Shown here: positions 16,631-25,696 of the stretch, in pieces
How positions within the stretch are numbered: position 1 is the first letter of the stretch
Layout: the number at the start of each line of letters is the position of its first letter
DNA from: JBBQWZ01 sp038210135
GTDB taxonomy: Bacteria; Acidobacteriota; Terriglobia; Bryobacterales; Bryobacteraceae
Length of the DNA stretch: 64,000 bases
Assembly: GCA_038210135.1 (NCBI GenBank)
Contig: JBBQWZ010000039.1
Span: forward strand, 1 to 64,000
Reading direction: 5' to 3'
Translations under genes and position numbers: made by a program
Notes under the pieces: model-generated
Told to the model about the DNA's origin: nothing
Seen by the model: the letters and a program-made list of their open reading frames with translations, nothing else
Databases searched by the model: none

Positions 16631-17794
16631 TGCGATGCGTTCGATTAGGGTGGCGTTGGCCATGCCGCCGCCTTCGCACATGGTTTGGAGACCGTAGCGG
16701 CCGCCGGTGCGGATGAGTTCGTGGACCAGCGTGGTCATTAGACGGGCACCGCTGGCTCCGAGCGGGTGGCCTAGCGCTACGGCTCCGCCGTTGACGTTCA
16801 GCTTGGCGTGGTCGGCTTTCAAATCGTGCAGCCACGCCATGGGGACGGTCGCGAAGGCTTCGTTGACTTCTGATAAATCAATTTGATCGATGGTGAGCTT
16901 GGCGCGCGCTAGCAGCTTGTGGGTGGCGGGCATCGGGGCGGTCAGCATGATGACGGGGTCGGCTCCGGCGAGTGCGAATTCGACGATGCGCGCCAGGGGC
17001 TGGTATCCCATTTTCTCGGCGACGGCGCGTTCCATCACGAGAATCGCGGAGGCTCCGTCGCTGATTTGCGAGGCATTTCCGGCGCTGACGACTCCGTTTT
17101 CCTTGAAGGGCGTTTTGAGAGTAGCGAGTTTTTCGATGGTGGTGTCGGCGCGAATGCCTTCGTCTTTATCCATCACGCGCGGACCGTTTTCGTCATGGAT
17201 TGGCACCGGAATGATCTGCGAAGTGAAGCGGCCTTCGGCGGTGGCCTTGGCGGCGCGGCGGTGGCTTTCCATGCTGAAGGCGTCGATGTCGGCGCGCGAG
17301 AAGCCCCAGCGTTCGGCGATCATTTCGGCTCCGACGCCTTGATTGAAGGGGATGTGGTGATAGCGTTCCTCCATCTTCGGGCCGAAGGGCTTGCCGGGTC
17401 CGTTGGCGGAATTGGAGCCCATAGGAACGCGAGTCATGCCTTCGACGCCGCAGGCGACGGCGATGTCGTAGGCGCCGGAGAGCACGCCTTGGGCGGCGAA
17501 GTGCAGGGCCTGCTGGCTGGATCCGCACTGGCGATCGACGGTGGTGGCGGGAACCGATTCCGGCCAGCCGGCGGCGAGGACCGCGTTGCGGGTGACGTTG
17601 ACGCCTTGTTCGCCGACCTGCATGACGCAGCCACCGATGACGTCGTCGATGAGCGCGGGATCGAGCTTGGTTTTCGCGATGAGGCCGTTCAGGGCGTGGG
17701 CGAGCAAGTCGACGGGGTGCCAATCTTTCAGAGCGCCGTTGCGGCGGCCGACGGGCGTGCGGAGGGCTTCAACAATGACTGCTTCACGTGGCAT
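16622..17794 (-). CDS. Acetyl-CoA acetyltransferase (thiolase)
   Basis: Predicted 390-residue thiolase, catalysing acyl-CoA + acetyl-CoA interconversion in beta-oxidation or acetoacetyl-CoA formation. The nucleophile Cys90 lies in DRQCGSSQQA, the His motif in GGAVALGHPLGASGAR, and the second active-site Cys in TMCEGGGMANA. NEAFA (SEVNEAFATVPMA) is also present. The length is typical. A TAGCCT element lies 7 nt upstream of ATG 17794 with no Shine-Dalgarno, suggesting a leaderless transcript. The gene is monocistronic. Its final residues and stop codon fall in a family-D repeat. Whether it is degradative or biosynthetic cannot be told. Confidence 0.95.
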   Translation of the reverse strand: MPREAVIVEALRTPVGRRNGALKDWHPVDLLAHALNGLIAKTKLDPALIDDVIGGCVMQVGEQGVNVTRNAVLAAGWPESVPATTVDRQCGSSQQALHFAAQGVLSGAYDIAVACGVEGMTRVPMGSNSANGPGKPFGPKMEERYHHIPFNQGVGAEMIAERWGFSRADIDAFSMESHRRAAKATAEGRFTSQIIPVPIHDENGPRVMDKDEGIRADTTIEKLATLKTPFKENGVVSAGNASQISDGASAILVMERAVAEKMGYQPLARIVEFALAGADPVIMLTAPMPATHKLLARAKLTIDQIDLSEVNEAFATVPMAWLHDLKADHAKLNVNGGAVALGHPLGASGARLMTTLVHELIRTGGRYGLQTMCEGGGMANATLIERIAVA

Positions 17795-17866
17795 ACGGAG
17801 AAGGCTAGCAAAGTCGCGGGCGGAATTTGTTCATCGCGTTGCTGTGGCGTTGGCGGGGTCGGCGGG

Positions 17867-17918
17867 AAGCACTTACTGCGCGTGACTGTCGTCACGCTTC
17901 GTGCGCGCCTCGATGCCC
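17867..17918 (+). repeat. Family-C hairpin repeat
   Basis: Full copy with GCACTTACTGCGCGTGAC then GTCACGCTTCGTGCGCGCC. The inverted repeat CGTGAC/GTCACG forms a 6-bp stem. It lies in the 311-bp gap between the divergent thiolase and trmJ genes; 17919-17986 holds only a short family-A-like remnant. Confidence 0.8.
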
Positions 17919-17986
17919 GCGGTTCGATTGTTTAGATGGAGCTGACCAGTGTGTGTGATGCGGTCCTTTTGGTTCGGTGGATGGTG

Positions 17987-18015
17987 GGTCCCGTCGCTTA
18001 CGCTCCGGGTTCAAG
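17987..18015 (+). repeat. Family-B hairpin repeat
   Basis: Exact core CCCGTCGCTTACGCTCCGGG followed by TTCAAG, upstream of trmJ. Confidence 0.8.
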
Positions 18016-18105
18016 TGGGGGTGAGTGGTTAGGAGGATTTGACGCGCGCGCTTCTGGGGCGACTTCTCCGAGGCTTTATACTTTGTTGCTTGATGGAGAA
18101 ACGCG

Positions 18106-18858
18106 ATGGGTCGTGAGGGAAAGCAGCCGGATCGGGACGGGGCGCTGCCTCTTCGCGTAGTGCTGGTGTCGCCGCGGAATCCTTTAAACATTGGCGCGGC
18201 AGCGCGGGCGATCAGCAATTTCGGAATCGGCGAATTGCGACTGGTGAATGCGTACGACGTGGCGTTTCACGAGGCGCGGTCCGCGGTGAACGCGGGTTGG
18301 GTGCTGGAACAAGCGCGCGAGTTTTCGACGGTTGCCGAGGCGGTGGCGGATTGTTCGCTGGTGGTGGGAACGACGGCGCTGGGTCCGCGGGAGTTGGCGC
18401 ATCCGATGCGGCGGCTCGAAACGGGGGGCCGTGTTTTGCGTAAGCATCTCGCGGGCGCTCCGGCGGCGTTGCTGTTTGGTTCCGAGAAATTCGGCTTAGG
18501 GAATGACGACCTGGCGCATTGTCATTGGCTGATGCGGATTCCGACGAGAGACGAACACGGCTCGATGAATCTGGGCCAAGCCGTCGCGGTGTGCCTGTAC
18601 GAACTGGTGCGCAGCCAGGCGGCGGTGAAGGCGACGCCGGGAGTCCGGGAACGGGCATTGGGGGAAGAAGAAGAACGATTGAGTGAGCGGTTGTTTGAAG
18701 CGCTTCTGGAATCCGGCTACGTGCCGGAGCGGACGCGGGCGTCGGCGCTGCGCAAGACGCGGCACTTGATCCGGCGGATGGACCTGCGTTCCAAAGACGC
18801 GGAGGTGCTGCACGGGATGCTGCGGCAAATCGTTTGGAAGCTTTCGCAGTCCAAATGA
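18106..18858 (+). CDS. trmJ: SpoU-family RNA methyltransferase, TrmJ-like
   Basis: Predicted 250-residue SPOUT-class 2'-O-methyltransferase. Motif 1 (VSPRNPLNIGAAARAISNFG), motif 2 (ALLFGSEKFGLGNDDL) and motif 3 (SMNLGQAVAVCLYEL) of the knotted SAM-binding fold are intact, followed by a helical C-terminal extension like that of TrmJ, which methylates position 32 in the tRNA anticodon loop. GGAG lies 6-7 nt before ATG 18106. It is followed 15 nt later by a small HMA-like gene and then galU on the same strand. The TrmJ assignment rests on domain order; another SpoU specificity is possible. Confidence 0.85.
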   Translation: MGREGKQPDRDGALPLRVVLVSPRNPLNIGAAARAISNFGIGELRLVNAYDVAFHEARSAVNAGWVLEQAREFSTVAEAVADCSLVVGTTALGPRELAHPMRRLETGGRVLRKHLAGAPAALLFGSEKFGLGNDDLAHCHWLMRIPTRDEHGSMNLGQAVAVCLYELVRSQAAVKATPGVRERALGEEEERLSERLFEALLESGYVPERTRASALRKTRHLIRRMDLRSKDAEVLHGMLRQIVWKLSQSK

Positions 18859-18873
18859 TATGCTTGTCGTTTC

Positions 18874-19089
18874 ATGACGAAAGTGCAGCTCCATTATCCG
18901 CTGGTGCGTCCGCTTGACGACTCGGATTTCGACGCCGTGGCGCGTGCGACCAGCTATTACGGGATAGTGCGGGTGAAGGTGGCCGCGACGCTGGACGCGG
19001 TGGAAGTGGATTACGACGCGTCGCGACTTTCAGAGAAAGACGTGGAAGCCTCGCTGCAGCGCGCAGGCATTCCGGTCGCGCGGCAGTAA
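18874..19089 (+). CDS. Small HMA/ferredoxin-like fold protein
   Basis: Protein of 71 residues (MTKVQLHYPLVRPLDDSDF...) with a beta-alpha-beta-beta-alpha-beta pattern like heavy-metal-associated domains, including VEVDYDASRLSEKDVEASL and a terminal AGIPVARQ. The CxxC metal site of true HMA domains is missing, so metal binding is unlikely. It sits 15 nt after trmJ and 20 nt before galU, within a probable operon. Function unknown; coding status is supported by the fold-like pattern and tight spacing. Confidence 0.72.
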   Translation: MTKVQLHYPLVRPLDDSDFDAVARATSYYGIVRVKVAATLDAVEVDYDASRLSEKDVEASLQRAGIPVARQ

Positions 19090-19109
19090 GCGGGCGGCTC
19101 CCCTTTACA

Positions 19110-20003
19110 ATGAAAGAGATGATTCCGAAAGTCCGCAAAGCCGTGTTTCCGGCGGCGGGATTGGGCACTCGATTTCTGCCCGCCACGAAGGCGATGCCGA
19201 AGGAAATGCTTCCTCTCGTTGATAAACCTTTGATCCAATACGGCGTCGAAGAAGCGATCCATTCGGGCATCCAGAATATTTACATCGTGACCGGCCGGGG
19301 GAAGTCGGCGATCGAGGATCACTTCGATGTGAGCTTCGAGCTGGAGCATTTGCTCGAGTCGCGCAACAAGAAAGAGCTGCTCGCGCAAGTCCGCAGTGTG
19401 TCGGATCTGATCAACGTGGCGTATGTCCGGCAGAAGGAAGCGCTGGGTTTGGGGCACGCGGTGTTACGGGCGAAGGAACTGGTCGGACACGAACCGTTCG
19501 CGGTGATTCTTTCAGACGACGTGATCGACGGCGACGTGCCGTGCCTGCGGCAATTGCTGGACGTTTACGAATTTTACGGCGCTTCGGTGGTCGCGCTGAT
19601 GGAAGTTCCGAAGGACATGATTTCGAATTACGGCGTGGTGGATGCGGAGCCGGTTTCGCACAATGGGACGCGCGATCGGTTGTATCGGATTCGCAATCTA
19701 GTCGAAAAGCCGAAGGCGGAAGATGCGCCGTCGAATTTGGCGATCATCGGACGGTACGTCTTGACGCCGGAGATTTTCGCGTCGATCGAGGCGACTCCGC
19801 CAGGACGGGGCGGCGAGATTCAGTTGACGGATGGATTGAAGCATCTATTGCGGAACCGGCCGATTTACGGATTCCGGTTTGAAGGCTCGCGTTACGACGC
19901 GGGCGACAAGCAAGGCTTTCTGCAGGCGACGGTCGAGTTCGCGCTGAAGCGCCACGATCTGGGCGAACAGTTCCGGCAGTATCTAAAAACATTAACCCTC
20001 TAA
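19110..20003 (+). CDS. galU: UTP-glucose-1-phosphate uridylyltransferase GalU
   Basis: Forms UDP-glucose from UTP and glucose-1-phosphate for LPS and exopolysaccharide synthesis, in the cytoplasm. The 297-residue length is typical. Seen: nucleotide-binding GLGTRFLPATKAMPKEMLP, LVDKPLIQYGVEEA, the DD metal-site region VILSDDVIDG, a PAEDAPSNLAIIGRYVL-like segment (KAEDAPSNLAIIGRYVLTP) and GGEIQLTDGL. ATG 19110 is used; ATG 19119 (MIPKVRKAVFPA) is an alternative start. The next gene begins one base after the stop codon, so the two are coupled. Confidence 0.97.
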   Translation: MKEMIPKVRKAVFPAAGLGTRFLPATKAMPKEMLPLVDKPLIQYGVEEAIHSGIQNIYIVTGRGKSAIEDHFDVSFELEHLLESRNKKELLAQVRSVSDLINVAYVRQKEALGLGHAVLRAKELVGHEPFAVILSDDVIDGDVPCLRQLLDVYEFYGASVVALMEVPKDMISNYGVVDAEPVSHNGTRDRLYRIRNLVEKPKAEDAPSNLAIIGRYVLTPEIFASIEATPPGRGGEIQLTDGLKHLLRNRPIYGFRFEGSRYDAGDKQGFLQATVEFALKRHDLGEQFRQYLKTLTL

Positions 20004-20004
20004 A

Positions 20005-21855
20005 ATGGAACCCCCTCTAACCCTTCCACTCAAGGCCAGCGAGGCTGCTTCGCTTGCGGAATTGGTTTTTCGGCAGGCCGAAGGCAAGCCGCTAACGGAT
20101 GAAATCCGGGGCCGACTGGCAGGGCGAATTCATGCCCTTGAGATTCAGACGTTTGTTGCGCTGGCGCCTTCGCTCGAGCAGGATCCGATCCATCCATCGA
20201 CGTATTACATCGCGGTGGATACTCCGTCGGGGCATTGGCTATTGCGATTGGCGCATGCTTCGTCACCGTCGAGCGGATTGTTTCCGAACGCGATTTTGAT
20301 AGGGCGGATGCGGCCGGGTGGCGAGCGGGAAATCGTGGTGAACGCGATTCCGTTTTCGTCGTACGACCACGATTCGATCCGCACGTTCGCGGAGAAGGTA
20401 CAGCCGGCGTTTCTGCCGCGGCCGCAAGGGGCGCAACCGGCGATTGCGGCGGGCAACCGGCATCCGGAGATCAGCCTGCCGGCGATGTTCCAGGCGTTCC
20501 GCACGATCTTGAAGACGCGCAGCATGAATCTTGCCTCGACGGTGCAGTTGTCGGCGACGCGCGAAATGACGGTAGCGTCGGCGATCGCGGCGCGCGATGG
20601 CGAGAATCCGACGGCGGCTGGCCATACGCGGGTGTCGATCGATCATCTTTACTACGCCGGCCTGTGGGCTGCGATCCGCGCGGGATGGCGCGAGGGCTAC
20701 AACGCCGAAGCGGATCATTTTATTGTTACCGGCGACACGCCGGAGCAAGTGGCGAAGTCGGTTGCGATGGTGAAGGAAGCCATCGAAGCGGCGGGCGGGT
20801 ATACGAAGTTCACGACGGATACGTCGCGGATGTTCGACCTGCGGGCGGACGAGCGGCATCCGAAGCCGTATTCCGATGCGGAAGTGGACGCGAAGTTCGG
20901 CGAGATTCTTACGGCGGAAGAGCAGTCGTGGATCCTCGCAGAATTCGCTGGCGGGGCGGGCGTAGAGTTGGGATTGAGCGTCACGGCGGTGAAGCGGCTG
21001 GCGGTGAAGTTCGGACAGAGCCTGAAGCTGAATGAGGAGTTGTACGACTATATTTTGCTGGTGAAGCAGGGTCGCGATTCGTGGAAGCATTTCGACTTCG
21101 AGCCTTCAATTGACGAAGCGGAGACGCTGACGACGCCGGGGGAATTGTTCTTTTACATGCACTGGCTGAAGAGCCGGGGGCGTCCGGCGACGTTGGTTCC
21201 GCCGAATCTCGGATTCAAGAAGCGGCAGGCGTATCCGGAGACGACGGAGCAGTTGGAGAAGTACGTTCATCACAAGATGTGGCCCGAGTTGGCCCCGCGA
21301 GTGGCGAAGGATTTCGATGGCAAGCCGCTTGAAGAATTGGGTGCGCGAGTGAGCGCGCTGGCGGAGATTGCGCGCAAGTTCAATGGCACGCTGAGCATCC
21401 ATTCGGGCAGCGGCAAGCAGGCGGCGGTGCTGCAGCATATCGGCAAATCCACGCGCGGGCGTTTGAATTACAAAATCTCGGGCGAACTGCAGCTGCAATT
21501 GTTCGACGTGCTCTCCGAGCAGCCGGCGGATTCGAAATGGCGGCAGCTGTTCGATCGCATGGTGGAACGGTGCAACGCGTTCGCGGCGAAGAATGCGTTC
21601 GGCGAGGAAAGCGAGCTCGCAGGTCAGGATGCGCGGCGGTATTTGGGCGATGCGGATGCCGGCCGTGTGGACGGGAATTTGTTCCTGGTGTTCTGGCTCG
21701 GGAATGTAGTGGGGTCGCGTGATACGGCTTCGCCGGATGGCGATACGCGGTTCTTCAAAGAGAAGCTGGATGAGCTGCCGGGGGATCTGCTGGCTGAGGT
21801 CCGGGCGCGGAATTCGCGGTACGTACAGTGGCTGGCTTCGAATTTGTTCAGTTAG
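20005..21855 (+). CDS. Probable tagaturonate epimerase-like protein (UxaE-type)
   Basis: Protein of 616 residues that I recognise only tentatively. The C-terminal half contains FYMHWLKSRGRPATLVPPN, IARKFNGTLSIHSGSGKQ and GRLNYKISGELQLQ, resembling the TIM-barrel-like tagaturonate/fructuronate epimerase family (UxaE). The first 190 residues look like a separate N-terminal domain not expected in short UxaE proteins. No signal peptide is present, so a cytoplasmic sugar-acid enzyme is likely. It is directly coupled to galU and followed by an HGSNAT-like membrane acyltransferase, consistent with a carbohydrate context. An unrelated function is possible; a profile search would settle it. Confidence 0.55.
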   Translation: MEPPLTLPLKASEAASLAELVFRQAEGKPLTDEIRGRLAGRIHALEIQTFVALAPSLEQDPIHPSTYYIAVDTPSGHWLLRLAHASSPSSGLFPNAILIGRMRPGGEREIVVNAIPFSSYDHDSIRTFAEKVQPAFLPRPQGAQPAIAAGNRHPEISLPAMFQAFRTILKTRSMNLASTVQLSATREMTVASAIAARDGENPTAAGHTRVSIDHLYYAGLWAAIRAGWREGYNAEADHFIVTGDTPEQVAKSVAMVKEAIEAAGGYTKFTTDTSRMFDLRADERHPKPYSDAEVDAKFGEILTAEEQSWILAEFAGGAGVELGLSVTAVKRLAVKFGQSLKLNEELYDYILLVKQGRDSWKHFDFEPSIDEAETLTTPGELFFYMHWLKSRGRPATLVPPNLGFKKRQAYPETTEQLEKYVHHKMWPELAPRVAKDFDGKPLEELGARVSALAEIARKFNGTLSIHSGSGKQAAVLQHIGKSTRGRLNYKISGELQLQLFDVLSEQPADSKWRQLFDRMVERCNAFAAKNAFGEESELAGQDARRYLGDADAGRVDGNLFLVFWLGNVVGSRDTASPDGDTRFFKEKLDELPGDLLAEVRARNSRYVQWLASNLFS

Positions 21856-21875
21856 CGATCTGGTAGCCTGATGCG

Positions 21876-22991
21876 GTGGCAGACAGCCCCGCCTCCCGCC
21901 TGGTTTCGCTCGACGTGTTTCGCGGCGTGACGATTGCGTCGATGATCCTGGTGAATAATTCAGGCTCCGACGTGACGTACATTCCGCTTGAACATGCGGA
22001 CTGGCACGGCTGGACGTTCACGGACACGGTGTTCCCTTTTTTCCTGTGGATCACGGGCGTGGCGATGACGCTCTCGTTTGCGAGGCGCATGGAAGCGGGG
22101 GCGGATCGCGGGAAACTGCTGCTGCATTCGATCCGGCGGGCGGCCATCATTTTCGGAATCGGATTGCTGCTGGCGGGGTTTCCGTATTTCCAACTGGATC
22201 GCATCCGCATTCCGGGCGTGCTGCAGAGGATCGCGGTTTGCTATCTGATCGCGGCGGTGATTTTTCTGTACACCAAGTGGCGCGCGCAGATCGCTCTCAC
22301 GGTGTTCTTTCTGGTGGCGTATTGGCTGCTGATGTTTTATTGGCCGGTGCCGGGATTTGGGCCGGGGAACTTTACGCTCGAGGGAAATTTCGAGCATTAC
22401 GTGGATGGATTGTTTCTGACGGGACATATGTATTCGCGGACGAAGACCTGGGATCCAGAGGGCATTGTGAGTACACTGCCGGCGATTTCGACGGCGCTGT
22501 TCGGAGTGCTGACGGGATACCTGCTGCGGATCCGGCGTGAGCCGGCGGAGCGATCCACATGGATGTTCGTGTTGGGGAATATTTTGATTTTGGTTGGGTT
22601 GGTGTTGAGCACCTGGATGCCGATCAACAAGAAGTTGTGGACGTCGTCGTATTCGGTTTTGATGGCGGGATTGGCGGCGGTGTCGTTTGCGATTTGTTAT
22701 TGGCTGCTGGATGGGCAGACGTGGAATGAGCGGTGGCGCAAGCTGGCGCGTCCTTTTGAGATTTATGGGAAGAATGCGATTGCGGTGTATGTGCTGTCGG
22801 GGTTGATCGCGAAGATGCTGTACCTGATCAAGCCGGGTGGCGTTCCGTTGCAGAAGATCATTTTCGAGAATGTGTTTGCGCCGTTGACGAGCGAGATTAA
22901 TGCGTCGTTGCTGTATGCGATCGCGAATGTGCTGGTTTGTTATGCGGCGGCCTGGTATATGAATCGGCGGGGCTGGTTTGTGAAGTTTTAG
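21876..22991 (+). CDS. Heparan-alpha-glucosaminide N-acetyltransferase-like membrane protein (DUF5009)
   Basis: Predicted inner-membrane protein of 371 residues with about ten hydrophobic helices. The N-terminal signature RLVSLDVFRGVTIASMILVNN and the loop HADWHGWTFTDTVFPFFLWI match the NagX/HGSNAT family, thought to move an acetyl group across the membrane to an amino sugar. The conserved His in HADWHGW may be catalytic. The start GTG at 21876 is 20 nt after the upstream gene and has a TAGCCT exactly 6 nt before it, so it may also have its own leaderless promoter. The sugar acceptor is unknown. Confidence 0.88.
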   Translation: MADSPASRLVSLDVFRGVTIASMILVNNSGSDVTYIPLEHADWHGWTFTDTVFPFFLWITGVAMTLSFARRMEAGADRGKLLLHSIRRAAIIFGIGLLLAGFPYFQLDRIRIPGVLQRIAVCYLIAAVIFLYTKWRAQIALTVFFLVAYWLLMFYWPVPGFGPGNFTLEGNFEHYVDGLFLTGHMYSRTKTWDPEGIVSTLPAISTALFGVLTGYLLRIRREPAERSTWMFVLGNILILVGLVLSTWMPINKKLWTSSYSVLMAGLAAVSFAICYWLLDGQTWNERWRKLARPFEIYGKNAIAVYVLSGLIAKMLYLIKPGGVPLQKIIFENVFAPLTSEINASLLYAIANVLVCYAAAWYMNRRGWFVKF

Positions 22992-23033
22992 GTTTGGGGC
23001 TGAGAGGCGCGCTCGCTTACGCGGCTGAGAAGG

Positions 23034-23095
23034 CGTCCGCTCCCTCACGGTCGCGGTTCGGTGCTGTGGTCCCGTCGCTTACGCTCCGGGTTCAA
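23034..23095 (+). repeat. Adjacent family-A and family-B repeats
   Basis: A family-A copy (CTCACGGTCGCGGTTCGG, 23034-23066) abuts an exact family-B copy (23068-23095). The pair ends two bases before the stop codon of the convergent permease gene. Confidence 0.85.
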
Positions 23096-23097
23096 TC

Positions 23098-25539
23098 CTA
23101 CTGGCGTAGGGCTTCGGCTGGATTTACTCTGGCGGCTCGGATGGCTGGGGCGAGGCCTGCTACCAGGGCGGTGATGCTTAGGACGATGGTCACGGTGGCT
23201 AGCGTGACCGGGTCGGTGGGGGCTACTCCGAAGAGCAGGCTGCGGAGGACGGAGCCTAGGGCGATGGAGCCGATGACTCCGATGACGGCTCCGATGGCGG
23301 TTTGTTTTAGCGCGGCGCTTAAGGTCATGCGCATGACTTGGGCTGGGGTGGCTCCTAACGCCATGCGGACTCCGATTTCCTGGCGGCGTTGGTTCACGGT
23401 GTAGGCGTTGACGCCGTAGATTCCGAGGATGGACAGGAACAGCGCGAGGCCGGCGAAGGCGCTCATGAGTTGGGTGCGGAATTTTGGCGCGGCGAAGAAA
23501 TCGTTGAAGCGCTGCTCCATGGTGATGACGCGATCGATGGGCTGATCTTTGTCGAGCGCCTGGATTTCCTTACGTACGGCGGCGATGAGGGACTCGGGGT
23601 CGTTGCGGGTACGGAGGGCGACCATGGTGGTCGGGCTCCAGACATTTTGCGCGAACGGAGTATAGATGATGGGCTCGGTGGGGGCGGAGAGGTTGGAGGG
23701 CTTGACGTTGCCGATGACGCCGACGATCTCGGCGCGGACGGTGGGCTCAAAACCGCTTTTGCCCAGAATCATCCGGTTGATGCGCAGGAAGCGACCGGTG
23801 GCGCGTTCCTTGGCGAAGAAAGTTTTCGCGAAGGCCTCGTTGACGAGGACGACGGGCGGGGCGCTCGGGTCGTCGCGGATCTCAAAGCCGCGTCCGTCTT
23901 TGAGCGGCACATGCAAGGCGTCGAGGAATTCAGGGCCGATGGTGACGCACCAGGCGCCGGGGCGTTCGGCGAGTTCGCGGACGGGATCGGTGTCGAGTTC
24001 AAAGGGAATCGTGTGGGTCATGCGCTGGAGCGGAAGATGGCTGGCGGCGGCCACCGATTCGACGCCGGGCAGACTGCGCAGTTGTTCGATGCCGCGGCGA
24101 TAGAAATCGAGGACGCGCTGGGGCTCGGGGTATTTGGAGACGGGCAGAAAGACGGAGAAGGTCAGGACTTTTTCAGGCCGGAAGCCGAGATCGACGCTGG
24201 TCATCTTATGGAGGCTTTCGAGCATCAGAGCAGAGCCGGCGAGCAGGATGGTGGCGAGAGCGACTTCGAAGATGACGAGGGCGGAGCGAAATTTCGCCAG
24301 CGCGGTGCCGGTGCTGGTGCCACGGGAGCCATCGCGCAGAGCTTCCTGCGAATCGGTTTTTGAAGCTTCGATAGCGGGCGCCAGACCGAAGAGCAAACCG
24401 GTGAGCACCGAGACTCCGGCGGTGAACCAGAGGACGGCGTCGCTGATGCGGACGGCGGAAGTGGGCGGCAGAATGCCGGCGGGAAGAATTTGCGGAGCGA
24501 GGCTGACGAGCCAGCGGGCAAGAAGAAGTCCGAGCAAACCGCCGGCGACGGAGAGCAGGACGCTTTCGGTGAGCAGTTGTTGAGCGATACGCCAGCGGCT
24601 GGCTCCGACGGCGGTTCGCAGGGCAATTTCGCGACGGCGGACGGCGGCGCGGGCGAGCAGGAGATTCGCGACGTTGCCGCAGGCAATGAAGAGAACCAGG
24701 GCAACGGCTCCGGTGAGGATGAGCAGGGTGGTGCGGAGTTCAGAGCGGACCAGCCATTCGTCGAGGCGATCGACTTGCGCGGTCCAGCTTCGATTGGTGG
24801 GGGGAAACTGTTCGGCGAGACGGGAGGCGATGGCGGCGGCTTCCTGGGTGGCGGCCGGAATTCCGACGCCTGTGCGGAGGCGTCCGATGGCGGTGATGTT
24901 ATGGAAGTTGCGATTGGTTTTATCGAAGCGGGCAGGCACCCAGAGCGCGTGGCGGGAATTGATGAACTGGAAATCGGCGGGCATCACGCCGACGACGGCA
25001 AAGGATTGGTCGTTGAGCTGGATGAATTTTCCGAGGACGTTGGGATCGGCGGCAAAGCGGTCCTGCCAGGTGCGGTAACTGAGTATGACTACGCGCGAGT
25101 AGGACGCGGGGTTGTCGAGGCCATCCTCATCGGGGAGGAACACGCGTCCGAGGGTAGGGGTGACGCCGAGGGTCGAGAAGAAATTGGAAGTGACGCCGCC
25201 GCCGGACAATTGTTCAGGGCGATCGCCGCCGGTGAGGACGAAACTTTGCGGAAGCCAGCCGGCCAATTGTTCGTAGGATTTCGACTGAGCGCGAAAGTCG
25301 ACGAAATTGCCTCCGGCGACGAGAGATGTGGTTTGCTTGGGATCCTTTTCCCAGAGCAGGGCCAACTGGGAGGCTTCGCGGAAGTGAAAGGGATGGAGTA
25401 GGACGGCGTCGATGACGCTGAACATGGCGGTGTTCGCGCCGATTCCCAGAGCGAGGGTCAACAGGATGGGCAGGGTTACGCCGGGCGCTCGAAAGAACAG
25501 CCGGAGACCGTATCGAACGTCCTGGAAGAAACCATCCAT
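23098..25539 (-). CDS. MacB/FtsX-like ABC transporter permease, acidobacterial orphan type
   Basis: Predicted inner-membrane protein of 813 residues with duplicated MacB periplasmic core and FtsX permease halves. It begins MDGFFQDVRYGLRLFFRAPG, with a first helix (TLPILLTLALGIGANTAMFS), three helices near residues 280-400, and a second set of helices at the C-terminus ending in RVNPAEALRQ. There is no ATPase gene next to it, as is usual for this expanded acidobacterial family (about 800 residues, ADOP). Its substrate is unknown; relatives export peptides or lipoproteins. The longer frame upstream of ATG 25539 has no family match and is excluded. It is divergent from rimP. Confidence 0.92.
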   Translation of the reverse strand: MDGFFQDVRYGLRLFFRAPGVTLPILLTLALGIGANTAMFSVIDAVLLHPFHFREASQLALLWEKDPKQTTSLVAGGNFVDFRAQSKSYEQLAGWLPQSFVLTGGDRPEQLSGGGVTSNFFSTLGVTPTLGRVFLPDEDGLDNPASYSRVVILSYRTWQDRFAADPNVLGKFIQLNDQSFAVVGVMPADFQFINSRHALWVPARFDKTNRNFHNITAIGRLRTGVGIPAATQEAAAIASRLAEQFPPTNRSWTAQVDRLDEWLVRSELRTTLLILTGAVALVLFIACGNVANLLLARAAVRRREIALRTAVGASRWRIAQQLLTESVLLSVAGGLLGLLLARWLVSLAPQILPAGILPPTSAVRISDAVLWFTAGVSVLTGLLFGLAPAIEASKTDSQEALRDGSRGTSTGTALAKFRSALVIFEVALATILLAGSALMLESLHKMTSVDLGFRPEKVLTFSVFLPVSKYPEPQRVLDFYRRGIEQLRSLPGVESVAAASHLPLQRMTHTIPFELDTDPVRELAERPGAWCVTIGPEFLDALHVPLKDGRGFEIRDDPSAPPVVLVNEAFAKTFFAKERATGRFLRINRMILGKSGFEPTVRAEIVGVIGNVKPSNLSAPTEPIIYTPFAQNVWSPTTMVALRTRNDPESLIAAVRKEIQALDKDQPIDRVITMEQRFNDFFAAPKFRTQLMSAFAGLALFLSILGIYGVNAYTVNQRRQEIGVRMALGATPAQVMRMTLSAALKQTAIGAVIGVIGSIALGSVLRSLLFGVAPTDPVTLATVTIVLSITALVAGLAPAIRAARVNPAEALRQ

Positions 25540-25611
25540 GCAAGTCGAACGCGCAAGGCGAACGCTTATGATAGCGAACGGCTCGGCCTGCCAGCCGCTT
25601 GCCTGATCCGG

Positions 25612-25659
25612 TATACTGAAGTGGTCGAACTTAACGGGTGGGCGAAAGCCCACTTTTTT
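25612..25659 (+). promoter_or_regulatory. rimP-nusA-infB leader with terminator-like hairpin
   Basis: A TATACT (25612-25617) is a likely -10. Downstream, GTGGGC (25638-25643), a GAAA tetraloop and GCCCAC (25648-25653) are followed by six T residues, the form of an intrinsic terminator placed about 40 nt before the rimP start. In other bacteria the rimP-nusA-infB leader contains such hairpins and is feedback-controlled through NusA-dependent termination; that role here is inference. Confidence 0.75.
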
Positions 25660-25696
25660 ATTGGGTACGGCGAAGTTTCTTACGAAGAAGTAAATA

